Below, piece after piece: positions 1-11,549 of a stretch of 40,048 nucleotides of DNA; within the stretch, counting starts at the first letter, position 1; each line of letters begins with the position of its first letter. Where the stretch lies: assembly GCF_000003605.2 (NCBI RefSeq), contig NW_003135350.1, positions 84,828-124,875 on the forward strand. The letters run 5' to 3'. Under the pieces are notes generated by a model. The model had not been told where the DNA came from and did no database searches. It saw only the letters and a list, made by a program, of their open reading frames with translations. Source of the stretch: Saccoglossus kowalevskii (taxonomy: Eukaryota > Hemichordata > Enteropneusta > Harrimaniidae). A program made the translations under genes and the position numbers.

Positions 1-398
1 GAGAAAATAAGAAAGCTTGTTGTAATATTTTCTTTCCCTGACATTGAATGTAGGGTATAGTAGTAGTGGAAAAATGTTGTGAATTAAAAATGAAAGTTCA
101 AGAAAAAAATTTCAATAGAATGTAGGCCATTTAGAATGCAGAATGATGTTACTTTCCGTATACTGCGAGCAGTGTTATTAATAAAAAAAAAAATATTGCC
201 AAATATTAAGTGTTTGAGATTAAAGTAGCCTCTAGCAAAACAATCTATAAAGTACTATGTCGCAATCATCAGCTATGGCTTTTATATTGGAGCACTTTAT
301 TCTGAGCATCTGGCCGACTCGTATTTCGATTTCTCCAACCCTATAAAGGCATACCTTCCATCCCTATTTTTATGATGGTATAATCCAAGCAGGTGGGA

Positions 399-421
399 TA
401 TATATGTATATATATATATAA
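399..421. repeat. TA-rich microsatellite
   Basis: An alternating TA run broken by one G, followed about 40 bases later by a short CA run. It explains the low-complexity open frame on the minus strand here. No function is implied. Confidence 0.9.
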
Positions 422-852
422 ATAGCATATGACGTGTGATTATACAAAATAAACACACACACAAAATGGGGTATTTGGTGGGAAATTCCAACGCATCTTC
501 GTCTCCCTTGACTCAAATAATTCCCGTGCATATATAATTGTAGATTTAGTAAAAGTCAAAATTTCGTTCCACAGATATGGGTAAATGTGTGTCAGAGATT
601 AGAGCAGCGTTGTGTTGAATCGGTGTGTTGATAGTACATACACGTATTATGTTGCTGTCTAATAAGATACTGGTAATCAATAAAGCCACCCGAGTTCAGA
701 AAAAACTTGCATCTCATTGGTGATTTACTAAAAGGTAATTTTTTCGAGAGCACTTGAATTTATTTTCTAGCATTCATATCCATTGTATAGAATCCATGAT
801 GACACTCTGAGTACAATCATATTATAGCTGAATTCAGATTCAATTTTCTTAC

Positions 853-1077
853 TGTATGTAACTGTTCGGCAAGCAGTGGCAATTTGTTTCTCCATTTTTG
901 CTCAAGTTCTCCGGATCTCATTTGAGGCGTTAAGTGCATTAGACGCGGCTGATGATTTACTAAAGAAACTAACGGTATCTGATGGGACTCGGCGAACACA
1001 CATAAGGCCGAGTCTATTGGGTTCGTTAGCGAGATGTTGTTGTACAGCTGGTTAGTTTCGCACAGTTGGTGTGGTAA
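853..1077 (-). CDS. candidate internal exon, unknown protein
   Basis: Read on the minus strand, 75 codons are open between a possible acceptor (ccctttgtaggtag) and a good donor (CATACA then gtaaga), phase 0 at both ends. The peptide includes SALCVFAESHQIPLVSLVNH near its middle and KWRNKLPLLAEQLHT at its end. No family is recognised. The plus strand of the same DNA (828-1050) is also open for 74 codons between attatag and GCTG|gttagt, with a hydrophobic helical peptide (QAVAICFSIFAQVL). At most one of the two can be real, and the minus-strand donor is the better splice signal. Both may be chance. Confidence 0.22.
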
Positions 1078-1533
1078 CTACCTACAAAGGGCTGAGATAT
1101 CACTTGGAACGTACTGAAATTGGACTCCAATTAAATTGTAACACACACTCCCTACAATGCTTGATGATAAATTTTGGTTATCATCGCAGACAAAGCATTT
1201 CCAACTTAGACAGGATATCTCTTAAGTTGTTAACTGTGTTTCACAATTGCTTGCTTTAATTGCTGCCGGGGTCAGATCCACGTCTTTCAAATTTGAGCTG
1301 TTTATCACACAATAGCAAATACTTAAATCATAATCGGTCAAGGGAAAAAAAAGAAAGAAACTTTGATAATAAGGTGATTGCATAGGAGCGTGCTTAATTA
1401 CGTTTTTTTTCACTGTTATACCTTATCTGCTTAATCTATAATCCGATATGGTTCAAAACGAGCGTTTGCTACAAAGGTATATGATATCTGCATAATCGTA
1501 ATGACTACGTACGGTAGCTTTGCTACATTCTAC

Positions 1534-1652
1534 TGTCGGCCGATGTCGTGGTTAGTTATAATCCTCCTTTTCGGATCATCAAATGCAACCACCGAGCCAA
1601 GTGTTGTAGCAGTGCTTTTATAGTGAAGCATCACACTGACACACTCAAGTGC
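1534..1652 (-). CDS. candidate internal exon, unknown protein
   Basis: A minus-strand segment of 119 nt follows an excellent acceptor (gcgttatttttttttag) and ends at CGACA|gtagaa. The open frame starts ALECVSVMLHYKSTATTLGS and continues VVAFDDPKRRIITNHDIGR, leaving two bases for the next exon. The composition (amphipathic start, then a charged stretch) is protein-like, and the segment is less AT-rich than its surroundings. No family is recognised. The plus strand also carries a 40-codon frame from ATG at about 1501 with a hydrophobic run resembling a signal peptide. I favour the minus strand because of the acceptor, but only weakly. Confidence 0.28.
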
Positions 1653-1825
1653 CTAAAAAAAAATAACGCACATACATTTTCAATGATTTCAAATGACTTT
1701 GCTATATACCTGGGCAATTGATGAAGCATTCTTTTTTTTTTTAACCTGACAACACCAACTGCATCTCACATGTTCATTTATTGTTCAGTGCTAATGCTAG
1801 ACATTGTAGCAGTTGTTTTGAGCAG

Positions 1826-2004
1826 AGTTGTATACTGTAAATGTGACAGCGCCACATGTGACACTGGTCTTGTCTCATCTCTTTATTCATGGAGACACTG
1901 AGTCCATCAACATAGTCGTAACTTCTGGCGTACTATACAGATTGATACCACTTTTGGGGGAATTCAATTCCACCGATTCTTGTACTGACTGCAAATTGTG
2001 GACA
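1826..2004 (+). CDS. candidate exon, strand undecided
   Basis: On the plus strand 59 codons are open from an acceptor-like gttttgagcag to GGACA|gtaaaa. The peptide includes INIVVTSGVLYRLIPLLGEF and then a CTDC pair. The minus strand also has a good acceptor here (ctgtccacaatttgcag at about 1989), followed by 33 open codons beginning SVQESVELNSPKSG. One strand shadows the other and the sequence alone does not decide. No family is recognised. Confidence 0.2.
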
Positions 2005-2221
2005 GTAAAATCTATTAAATAGCATTATCAATTTATTTCATGCAAAAAAAATAAATAAAAAAACCTGAGTAGATTTTAGTTCTTTCATATTGCCATTAAT
2101 ATGTTAGTTTTGCAGAAAAGAAAGACTGTTTTTATATTCTTTAGTGATCTCTATTAGTTATTTCTAAGAGATATTGTCACAAATGAAAATCAGAATATAA
2201 CTGATTAAACAGACGTTTGTT

Positions 2222-2950
2222 CTAACTGTGTTGTACGGTATTGATATAATAGTCTTGAATGGTAATTGACAGCGGTGTTGATGAGCTGCATTTGTCAATG
2301 TGCATATTGATCTCGGGTTGAATGTTTCCATTGCATCTATTGGAGCTATTGAAAGTGAGCACATTGTTTTTCTGTTTGATTAGGTCTATTGTGACTTCTT
2401 TGTTCACATACCTACCGTGCGTTTCATCATGGATCAGCGAGCAATGCTCGCAAACGGCATGTAACGTGTAAAACTCGTAATCAATGAACAAATAAATAAA
2501 ATAACACTGTGATTGGTCCTCATGCAATCGAATCAATGCGTAAGACGAGCAGCTTTGTGTCAACGAATCAATGATGATAGGAGAGAACATGTTTTGGAAA
2601 TTAACACAAAGCTAGGGAGTCTGTACTTTTCAGGCACCCTTGAGATGATAGATGTAGCTAGTCTTTCTCACTGCATAGTACAGCAGTGTATGAAGTTGTG
2701 TGTGTCATTTAGTCGTGTAAATCAGGGGTAGTATGCAGGAGTTTGCATGAATTGTAAACCATCGTAGGTAATCTTCACTAAGCCCTTCTATGACTATGAA
2801 TTGACCATTAGCGTCAATGGAAACGCATCCAAGCAGGTCAGTTGGATAGTTTGTGGACATTCTTCCCATAGGGACTGCCATGTATTCACGGCTGACTGTA
2901 CAACATTTTTACGCGGAATGAACACTAATACCACGCTGAATTTAAACTAA
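2222..2950. other. cluster of short open frames on both strands
   Basis: This stretch is visibly less AT-rich than the DNA to its right. It carries a minus-strand frame of 122 codons (2590-2222) with a C-x2-C-x4-H-x3-H pattern (CEHCSLIHDETH). A plus-strand frame of 72 codons (2513-2728) and a plus-strand frame of 60 codons (2768-2947, with NAS and NTT sequons) are also present. A further minus-strand frame at 2935-2794 starts after a good acceptor (tctcccttagtttaaattcag). These compete, and no combination forms a convincing gene. It could be an exon cluster or a decayed coding repeat. Confidence 0.25.
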
Positions 2951-2959
2951 GGGAGATCT

Positions 2960-4340
2960 GGACTTCAGGTATGTCATAACTTCAAAGCAGTTGTATGCAG
3001 AATTTATCTTTCCATGAGAGTAGATGAAATTATGCTTGATGGAATATTTTTCATAGATTTTAACACTTCTTAACCTGTCTCCAAATCAAAAAAAAATTGA
3101 AATGATTTTTCTTTTTCACCGAAACACATCAATAATTGATATTAATGAGAGCGTTTGAATTTGAGAATTTTTAATTGACCATCAGTCATTTCTGTGAATT
3201 TTTAATCAGTGGTTGCCATGGGAATATCTTTTTCAACAATACTGATTGACTGCAAAAAAACATAAAATATCGCCATCATAGAAGTTTCTCAACATTATTA
3301 GCATTCTTTGTGATTTGTAAAAATGACTTGAGTTTAACATCTTGAATACATGTTGCATTATGTTTTTTTTTCAAACCAATCAATTTCGTAATATTTGACT
3401 AAATCATCTAAACTAAATTTATTTTAACTGCTATGAAAGTTGTTAGCAAATTCAATAGAAGAGCTGTTACAATGTGAATGTGTGGATCTGTTGACAAATT
3501 GACACCTATGTCTTTTGTATTATATTCATTTTCAATTAAACATTTTCATAAATTCAACCATCTTGAATGAGATCAATATAATGCGATTTTTGGTAAAATA
3601 ATCAAAATTATTTAGTTTGAGAAAAAAAGAATATCATTTTACAATTGGTTTATGTTTGATTTATTACGATGTAATCTTTCATTGTTTGCTACTTTTCGGC
3701 ATCAGAATCCTGATCTATCACTCTAATCTATTGATATTTTTTGTCACCCAAAAACCTATCATTAAAATAATCTATCTTTACAAACTGGAAATGTAAAAGA
3801 GGATGTGTTTTAGTGTATAAGGGAATTTTTAAAACATAAATAGTTGAATTTGTGAGATTGCCATGGAACTATAAAATTTGTATTCAGCTTCAAAGTCAAG
3901 TTTGGCCATTCTGCACAAAATTTTGAAAAAAAAAATATTTTGCCAAAAACTAAAAAAAAAAAACTTAATAAATCATCTCATGGTATCAAATTATCATCAT
4001 TATTAAAGAAAAAATAAAATATTTAGAGGGAGAAATAGGTTGGGTTAAAAGTGATAGGCACGATGAAGAATTCATACGACTAGCTAGAATACTGTACGTA
4101 GCAAGTAACTGCAGTTGATATGTACACCAAGCGAGCGGTGCACAAGTCCATCACTTAGTGGGCTAGATAGCGTACATGATGTTTGAATTAGTGGCTACAA
4201 TAAATCAGTCAATCATAATTGGGTTAAGTTAACAAGGCATAGTGTCTAGGATACTCTGCTCAATAGAGATTGGACTCAAGTATAGGAAAACAAGACAACA
4301 ACACGGATTAAATCATTGATTCCACTTTACGTCAAGGACT
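2960..4340. other. AT-rich non-coding stretch
   Basis: Long A and T runs with no open frame or repeat that I can support. From about 4070 the composition becomes more even, leading into the exon candidate at 4366. Confidence 0.6.
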
Positions 4341-4365
4341 GTTTCCGTACGTTCTTTCCTGACAG

Positions 4366-4429
4366 AGCCTGCTGATGCTGCACCCATCGTCATGACGACA
4401 TGTTTGTGGCTACCGTTGTGTAAATGGAG
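4366..4429 (+). CDS. candidate short exon with strong splice sites
   Basis: A 64-nt segment has a near-ideal acceptor (gttctttcctgacag) and an ideal donor (TGGAG|gtaagt). Only one of the three frames is open: two bases, then PADAAPIVMTTCLWLPLCKW, then two bases. It contains an ATG (ATGACGACATG) that could make it a first coding exon if the acceptor is not used. A second donor-like site (GTGAG|gtgagc) lies about 20 bases downstream. The peptide matches no family I know. Splice-site strength is the only real support. A pseudo-exon is the main alternative. Confidence 0.3.
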
Positions 4430-4449
4430 GTAAGTTCAAAAGTGTGAGG

Positions 4450-5960
4450 TGAGCGTGTGTCACGTCTACTGGGAGATGTGCGTATGTTTGGCCTTGCCTC
4501 ATTGGGCGGAGTTTAATTTGTGTTTATGTTGGCAGTTGACATTAGCAGACATACGCTGATTGTTCGGTTAAAATGTCATTTGCGGTATAATTTTTATTGC
4601 ATCAGTGAGTATTCCATAATAATTCTGGTTAGACTTATTAACTCCAGATGATCTATAAGGGTTCATTATTATGTTATTTTGTGTTGCCAATAGTTACTGA
4701 AAAGTTTTCTATATAAAGTTATAAGCACACTGACATATTACCTAGCAATTATAATAGAAAGTACTTTGGGGGTTAAACTATATAGCGAGGTCATGCCATT
4801 GTCTACTATACTCGCCCCATAGTAAAAAATAAATAAATATTTTCACAACTATAAACATTTTATTAAAATTCTGAAATTTAAGATATCATATTTTCAGAGA
4901 AACACAAGTTTTAGTGTTTTGTTTTTTTAAGATAAACATTTTAAGGTGATCATTCTCTAATAACATCGGAAGCTGAGTCAGACGTACACACGCTTTAGAT
5001 CTGATGACGACAACGTGACTGCTCCAAGATTAATGATAAAATTATATCAGCCTCTGAAAAAAGAGAAAGCACTCACTTGAATGGGATTGGCAGGTGTTAC
5101 TTACAAAAAATGTAAACGACAGGAAAGTAGTACTATTATATAGCACGGTTTATGATGGAATCAGGTATAGCCAGTGTAATCGACTTACAAATTTTTATAC
5201 CCTCTTTTCTATGAAAATATTTTATGATTTAAAATGTAAAATATCTATTTGGAATAACACTGAGGAATATTATTATTATAAAAATCAATATATTTTTGTA
5301 AAAATGTTGTTATACCTATTTGATGATAATTCTTATGAAAATATTCAAAAGCTTAAAATATTTGGAAAAAAGTTATAATTTTCCCAAGTTGAACATTTAA
5401 TAATAAAACAAAACAATTCTTTTTATTTTGAAACTATACTAAAAATCTGAAAACATTATTTTAAATTTCCAACAGATTGTAAAATTGAAAGTTGTATAAA
5501 AAATTATTTGTGTCCTGAGATGTTCAAAACAATGGTGCAGTGAGTCCATGATTCCTCCATTCTTTTGCTTGTTTTTTCTTTCATTTCAACAATAGTTTGG
5601 AAGATATGCGCATCGACCAAAAGGAAATAGTTTTTTATTTCACAAATGGCTTTAAGGTTTACTTTCTAATTATTTACATTTTGTTGCAGTCCTATTTTTA
5701 AATATCTAATTTTTACGAAAATGAACCATAAAATTAGGCACTTAAATACTATGTAAACACTGTAATACCTAATGCATATATACATTTCATAAATCAATAT
5801 TTTCATCGTAATTGAAAAGAAAGTGACCTCAGATATCTTGATTGTATGTTTCTCGTTGATACCTTCTCCACTAATTTGTTGATGTTTTGTTATTGATTTG
5901 CTGTTTTTTTCAAAGTCAAATTTTCATTTTTGGTTTTGAAAATTCTTCATATTAAGATAA
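4450..5960. other. AT-rich stretch without recognisable genes
   Basis: Apart from low-complexity open frames such as 5094-5378 (rich in Y, N, K and I, as expected of AT-rich DNA), nothing can be supported here. The frame at 5964-6074, ending at CAGAG|gtaaaa, is the only weak exon-like feature that follows. Confidence 0.5.
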
Positions 5961-6740
5961 CGCATGTCATCTGTATTCATATATCTTGTCAAGAAAGCTC
6001 TGATTAATGATATCAATCTCCGCAAAATAGCTCCTTGTAATGTGAGCAAAAAAAAAATTAAAACGGGACCAGAGGTAAAATCTTGGTTGTATAATTGCAC
6101 CGGAAGGATCCAGGAAAGGTTTAAAATGTCTGCCTGCATGACATCATGGGGTAGGTTGAAGCAGGTATATCGCATACGTATTAGGTCGTTCGTTTTCATT
6201 ATCTTCTTGACATTTCGGCTCTGAGATTTGCATTTCGTTCCTCTTTTATCATCTCCCCTTGATGCATTTCAAGTAAACTCTGCAGATGAAAGCATCGGTT
6301 AATAGATGTTGATGTGGTCCTGCTGCATTGCCAATCTAGTAAAATAAACCTTTTACTGCAAACCAACGTTACAAGGTGATCTGTTTGGATTTACCTATCA
6401 GCTCTGTGACTATTGACTGAATTTTTACATCGCAAACTGACGAAAAATCAATTTACTTCCACTTATCAATCAACGTACACAGCAATATTCTCACTCCTGC
6501 TAAATATGTAACACTCATTGTTATTCATGGAAAATGTGCTGTTATTTTAAAAAATACAATGGATACATTCAGATGCTACATTGTGTTTATGTCGTGTAGA
6601 TCAGCTTCCAATATCAATACATTTGAAAAAAATATATATACTTTTTGAAACATCCTGTATAACTGATTATCTACAAGCATAACTCTCTAATGATCAGTTC
6701 CAGGTTCTTTATATTTCCTCTAAAAACAAAGAAATATATC

Positions 6741-6765
6741 ATAAATAAATAAATAAATAAATTAA
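6741..6765. repeat. (AAAT)n microsatellite
   Basis: About five tandem AAAT units followed by a degenerate tail. Simple repeat, seen directly. Confidence 0.9.
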
Positions 6766-7159
6766 TAAAAAAAATTCAATATGACATATAATAGTAAGTA
6801 ATCAAATCATCGTTTGGGATGAATACAAGTATTTTCTATAACATGAAATGTGTGTGCTTTATTATATCTGTGGTTAGTTTATAGTTGGATTGAGGAAGCT
6901 ATGTTATGTTTATTATTTTGCGTTATTAATCACCATCCTAACTGGCGAACAATTAGACTCCCAAAAACTAGTATGTCACCAACTCGGAATACCCATGGTG
7001 CATATGAAGTCCCGAGCCTCCAGAAATGTAACCACCCGGGAAGTTCTATGAATTAATGCCACCCGCTGAAGTGTTGTTCTAGTGACTTTTCTGTGTCTCC
7101 GGATAGTGGAGGTCGAGTGCCACGCTGTTGGCTTGTGTTAAATAGAAATCAGAGAGGCC

Positions 7160-7243
7160 ATGGCCTGTGATTCAGTTGTGTTGGAGAGTACAGGCAGCTC
7201 TTCGCTTGTCAAAAGCCCTTCAAGAACAAAAGCAGTTAGTACG
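7160..7243 (+). CDS. possible initiator exon
   Basis: An ATG in a strong Kozak context (gaggccATGG) lies in a locally GC-richer patch (about 6930-7260). It opens a frame starting MACDSVVLESTGSSSLVKSP. The frame runs 34 codons to a TAA at 7262, or 28 codons to a donor-like ACG|gtagag at 7244. The peptide is Ser/Thr-rich and looks like a disordered amino terminus. No downstream exon can be linked to it. Chance is quite possible. Confidence 0.2.
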
Positions 7244-7269
7244 GTAGAGAATGGCTCACAATAAACCAG

Positions 7270-9400
7270 TTTACCAAAGCCACTTTTTTTAGAACCTCTT
7301 ATACACGGAACAAACCATTATATGATGGGGTGGTGATGTTGCAAGACAAACTGTGATATTATCTCTCTTTTTTTTTTCACATTCAGGAAAAAAAAAAGGT
7401 ATATATGTATGTGTCAACCAATATTTTGGTCCAGTTATTTATTATAATTTGTTATGTTGTTGATTTCAATCAGACACACATAGAATAAACTTTTTAAATG
7501 TTGTAAATCATATTCAAGATTATAATTCTTCTACATGTATGTCTCTCCTGGAAAAAGATAAAAAAACTGTGTCTCACTTTTGATGTTTCTTGTTGTCTTG
7601 TCTAGAACCTTACTTAAAACAGTATTGAGAGCTATATAAAAAAAATTGATTTATACACTGTGACACAGGACTGTAAGTTAGGTCACATGAGGACGGGACT
7701 CCTTCTTTCCAATTTGCCAATTTCGGCATCTTATCTCATTTTTTATTTTTTATAGTTGCATTTCCTAGATTGAAATGTACATGGTAACAAAAAAAAGGTC
7801 GTAAAATCAAGTCAGATAGGTTAAAATATTCATGAAAAGCCCCACAATTGTTAGAATTGCGTGCTAATGTTTTATTAGTACTGTAGTATTCGTGGGTTTA
7901 GCTTTTGACTTTAATGCTGTAAATTTCTTACTTTGTATTCCCACCTTTTTCAAGTCTTTTGTGTTGTTTGTAACGCTACAATATGTGGCTTACCGTAATA
8001 CTCACTACACTTGTCCCTTATACAATGTAGTAGGTTACAAACAGGAGGAGTGTGTAATGCTTGACTGATTCTAAGCGTTCTTTTGTCCTAAGGTGAAGTT
8101 CATTGTTTAGAAAAGTAAACAAAGACAACATGCCACATGGAATGAAATAAGCAGGATACCCGCAACTGTCAATTCTCCATCTTTTTTTCCAACTGTGTTG
8201 AAAATCGTTTGAACAATATATGCTTAATTTTTTTTAATCCACTGATGAGAAAACCACCTCACTGCTCGCATAAAACTTTCTAGAGGTGAAGTTCAAAATT
8301 CAGTGTCATAAATAAATGCAATTGATATGAAGACTTTTTTTTCTGGCACAACCACAATGGATTAGTTTATGTAAAAAAAAGTTGATCCCTTTTGGTTCAG
8401 AACAGGTCAAATAATGTCTCATGAAATACCACTAGCAACTAAACATTGAATGTCATGCATATTTAATTTATTATCGATGGCCTGTCATGTTAAGAATCAA
8501 GAAAACCCATTTCTGGCTGCAATTAACATATTACTGTTCTGTTTTCTAATGTTTTTCCTTTTGAACTTTACAAGGTTACAGTTTATTATGCAAACATTTG
8601 AGTTGCCACGGTTTCTCGCCAGTAATATTAGGTCAAATGTACACTATTATTTTCTCCACGAATTTGATTTTCAGCAGAAATTTTATTGTACATCGTAAAA
8701 TAACAATGTATACTATAGGTGAAATTACACACTATGCATTTAGTGTTTTTATGAGCCGCAAGTTATCAGTGCGCTTGCTTTTGAAAAGCAGCTGAACGGG
8801 AAATGGTAATTTATGTCACATGTGGAGTTTACATTCATTTTTCCTGTACACCGTCCTTTCTTTCACTTTTCCCTGCCGGAAAGTTTAATATTCAATTGAA
8901 ATTATAATGAACTTTATGTGTACATGTGAAAAACTCTTGGAACCTCACAAACAAACGTTGCTTGGTACTTGCAAATTGACAGAAATCATTTGTTTCAAGA
9001 AAAGAGCAAAATGCTTTTACGTTGTGGCTTGCTGTTTAAGTAAATGGAAAAATAACAAATAACTATTTCATTACAATGTATTTGAATGCTGCATAGTGTA
9101 GACATTATGAATATACCTGTAGGTATTATGATCAAGCCATAAATTGTACAACTGTCCAACAGTTGCTGCTCATTTTAGATCAAAAGAAAGAAGAATTTTG
9201 CATTTATTCTGTCCTACTTATAACAATTCAATTGTTTTTTGGGCTCTGTCAGTGTTTATTCTTGCAGCTCAATGCTAACAAAGTGTCACCTTTGTTAAAG
9301 TGTAACTGAATTGGAACAATTGACTTTTATTTGTGTGCAAAATTTATTTATAAACAACATTATGAAAAAAAATCAAGTGAAAAGGGTATATAAATTGGGT
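7270..9400. other. AT-rich non-coding stretch
   Basis: Homopolymer-rich DNA. The open frames at 8450-8795 overlap in different frames and are low complexity. No repeat family or gene is recognised. Confidence 0.5.
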
Positions 9401-9602
9401 AAACAGTCAATGATATTCCAAAATCAGGCCATCCCACCTCTCCCGTCACCTTCGAGTTTTTTCGGCATTGCGTTTGTAGCCGAAATGGCGCCACCAACGA
9501 GACCATAAAGCATGAGATAGCTAGCAGACAGGATTGTTTGTCATTTTCCATAGGCACGCGTTTAGTAAACCATCATATACAACGAGCTACCAAATCGTTA
9601 TC

Positions 9603-9716
9603 ATGGGGAAACGCTGTGTTGTTGGCGGGTGTAGTGAAGTATTTCTGTATATATATTCTATGGCAAGAATATTGAAAAAAATCGGGACAGGAGCAACTTT
9701 TATTATGTTAATCTGA
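9603..9716 (+). CDS. THAP-type amino terminus (fragment or first exon)
   Basis: The ATG at 9603 (tatcATGGGG) opens MGKRCVVGGCSE, which matches the usual start of invertebrate THAP zinc-finger proteins. Its C-x4-C pair would be the first two ligands of the C2CH zinc finger (family rule C-x2-4-C-x35-53-C-x2-H). After residue 12 the frame turns into unrelated AT-rich sequence and stops at about 9716, so the rest of the finger is absent. A GT directly after the GAA codon (GAA|gtattt) could be a weak donor, making residues 1-12 the coding part of a first exon. Otherwise this is a truncated relic. THAP domains occur in cellular regulators and in P-element-like transposases, and twelve residues cannot separate these. 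Confidence 0.33.
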   Translation: MGKRCVVGGCSEVFLYIYSMARILKKIGTGATFIMLI

Positions 9717-9736
9717 AATTATTACATCAATAACAA

Positions 9737-9754
9737 CTCATGAATATTCATGAG
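9737..9754. repeat. perfect 18-bp palindrome
   Basis: CTCATGAATATTCATGAG is its own reverse complement. It lies about 130 bp downstream of the THAP-like start. It could be a dimeric binding site or chance. Confidence 0.6.
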
Positions 9755-9865
9755 ATTATTTTTATGAGTCAAACAAATAACAAAAACTTTGAATAGCATA
9801 TTTATAAAATTATAACCAAATATTACATGATATTAAATTTTTTTTCTTCAAGAAATTGATCTGAA

Positions 9866-9879
9866 TTTTGGCGGGAAAA
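9866..9879. promoter_or_regulatory. E2F-like consensus site
   Basis: TTTTGGCGGGAAAA contains the full E2F consensus TTTGGCGGGAAA in an AT-rich background. About 35-45 bp to the right are TCACACGTCAT and a CA-rich stretch. No transcript start can be assigned. Confidence 0.35.
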
Positions 9880-10038
9880 TGAGCCCCACCTGCTTCATTG
9901 ATCAGTCACACGTCATACAAGTGTGATACACACACGCCGATTCATTTTATTGATGTTATTCTAAGATGTTTCTCGAGTTAGTCATTTTCTGTTAAAGATT
10001 TCCTCATTAAGTTATTCATCAAAAAAATGTCTCCTTAC

Positions 10039-10129
10039 TGTCGCTGAAACGGAAATACTTGTCGTCTTTGTCACTTGCTTAGTTTTATTCATGACTTCTT
10101 TAATGGCTTCTTCCATATTGCCAGAAAAA
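10039..10129 (-). CDS. candidate internal exon, polar unknown protein
   Basis: A 91-nt minus-strand segment follows gacctttaacacag and ends at the strong donor GCGACA|gtaagg. One base is followed by 30 codons: FSGNMEEAIKEVMNKTKQVT, then KTTSISVSAT. The peptide is charged and helical in its first half and Ser/Thr-rich after. An internal ATG in the context ggcaATGG could also start translation. It is phase-compatible with the possible 18-nt microexon at 11525-11508. No family is recognised. Confidence 0.33.
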
Positions 10130-10139
10130 CTGTGTTAAA

Positions 10140-11500
10140 GGTCACCTGTAGCAACATGCTGTATTCAAAACTTATTGATGCTTGTCTGTTTGTTTGCAAT
10201 TCGTTTTCCCTTCATGTTCGATTTTTCTTTGGCTTCACATAAGAAAGAGAGTTTTTGTTTTTTGTGTCGACATTGAATCATAATATAGAATACTAAATTG
10301 TATGTATATTCAATTTTTACTTTTTTTCCCTACCTTTTCCTTTAAATATTTTGACTGCTATATTGAATCATTTAAAAAAATGAGCAATTAAAAAGACAGA
10401 TGTCCAAAATTAGGATTTGATTTTTGTCCTAAAAGATTGCGGCAGTCATAGTTGCTGTTTTCCCGAAGAAATTTTGACTTGTTTTTTCCACTAGAGAATA
10501 AGGATATTGAAAGTGTGGAATCAGTCAATTCATGAATTATGCATGAGTTCTCTTATCCATTGTCTGCGTTTTAGAGGTGTCAAAAATAAAGATAGGATCT
10601 TTTTTCACCTTTTTCAGCTGTGTGTATATTGCTTTTTTATTCTAAATGAAGAGAATTGTTTTAGACGGAGTCATTTATTAAGATGGAGATTGGGTTTGGG
10701 GTTTTAGTAAGTCTGCCATGATACTATCGGCCTCACAAGTGACAGTGATGAATGAGCAATATAGTCGTACAAGAAATCAACTATTTTCAAACAACACTCA
10801 GTCTGTTGCTAATTTTTGCTCACTTTTCAAAATTTCTGTCAAAATTTTAACCCAATTATAAGAAAAATAGAACATAGAAGTTTGGGTTTAAAATCCAAAT
10901 AATTTTTTTGGCAAACAGATACAATTTGATGGTTAAAAAAATAAAAATGCGCTTAGTTTTCTCTGCTACGAAAATGACAACCATGTTTATCTGTAAATTA
11001 TATTCCACAACTTTAAAAAGTTTTAATGGAAAGGTTATCATAGATGTCAAAAATTTGCTGCGACTAAATAATGCCCTGAAACCTTCGCAACCTTGTAGTC
11101 ATGGCGGCAGTTTTTCTGTTCTGTTAGATTACCATATCGCCATCTAGATGCAACATTCATAGTCGACAAATGCTAAGATCGTACAAAGAAAATGAAGATT
11201 TCTTTCCAAGGCATAGTCGGTATGACGCCTTTGAACTGCAGTAAATAAATCTTGTGAGCGCTTTTTTTTATTCGTTAAATTTAAATGTGAAATCGACTAC
11301 TGGCATTTCTATCTCCATGGATTAACTTCAGCTGAGGGCCAAATTTGTACTTCGACACGATGTTTACATTCATATTTAACGCATTAGGATTATGACTAAT
11401 TTCATTGGTTGCAGGCTGAAAAAAAGTCTTTTGAAGGAATATCTAGATTCCTCCCATAGTTCACAGCTATTTTACCCAGAAACACCGAGACACTAAACAA
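10140..11500. other. AT-rich stretch without recognisable genes
   Basis: Open frames at 10507-10707 and 10856-11147 are low complexity and lie on both strands. A donor-like TTTA|gtaagt at about 10708 has no convincing exon before it. Confidence 0.5.
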
Positions 11501-11507
11501 AACTTAC

Positions 11508-11525
11508 CTCCTATTACTGTTAAAT
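11508..11525 (-). CDS. possible 18-nt microexon
   Basis: On the minus strand a very strong acceptor (gattttttttttcttctag) is followed after 18 nt by an ideal donor (AGGAG|gtaagtt). Two frames are open. Reading A, FNSNR, AG leaves two bases that join the first T of the exon at 10129-10039 to make a serine codon. Splice-site strength is the only evidence. In AT-rich introns such pairs arise by chance. Confidence 0.25.
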
Positions 11526-11549
11526 CTAGAAGAAAAAAAAATCAAAATT

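Noticed and set aside
297-491. Minus-strand 64-codon open frame
   Set aside because: Spans the TA and CA microsatellites. Low-complexity peptide.
1501-1620. Plus-strand ATG frame with a signal-peptide-like run (SWLVIILLFGSSNA)
   Set aside because: Ends at a stop after 40 codons without a good donor. The minus strand has the better acceptor and frame over the same bases.
2946-2962. Strong plus-strand donor CTTCAG|gtatgt
   Set aside because: The upstream plus frame stops (TAA at 2948) before reaching it, and no acceptor lies between the stop and the donor.
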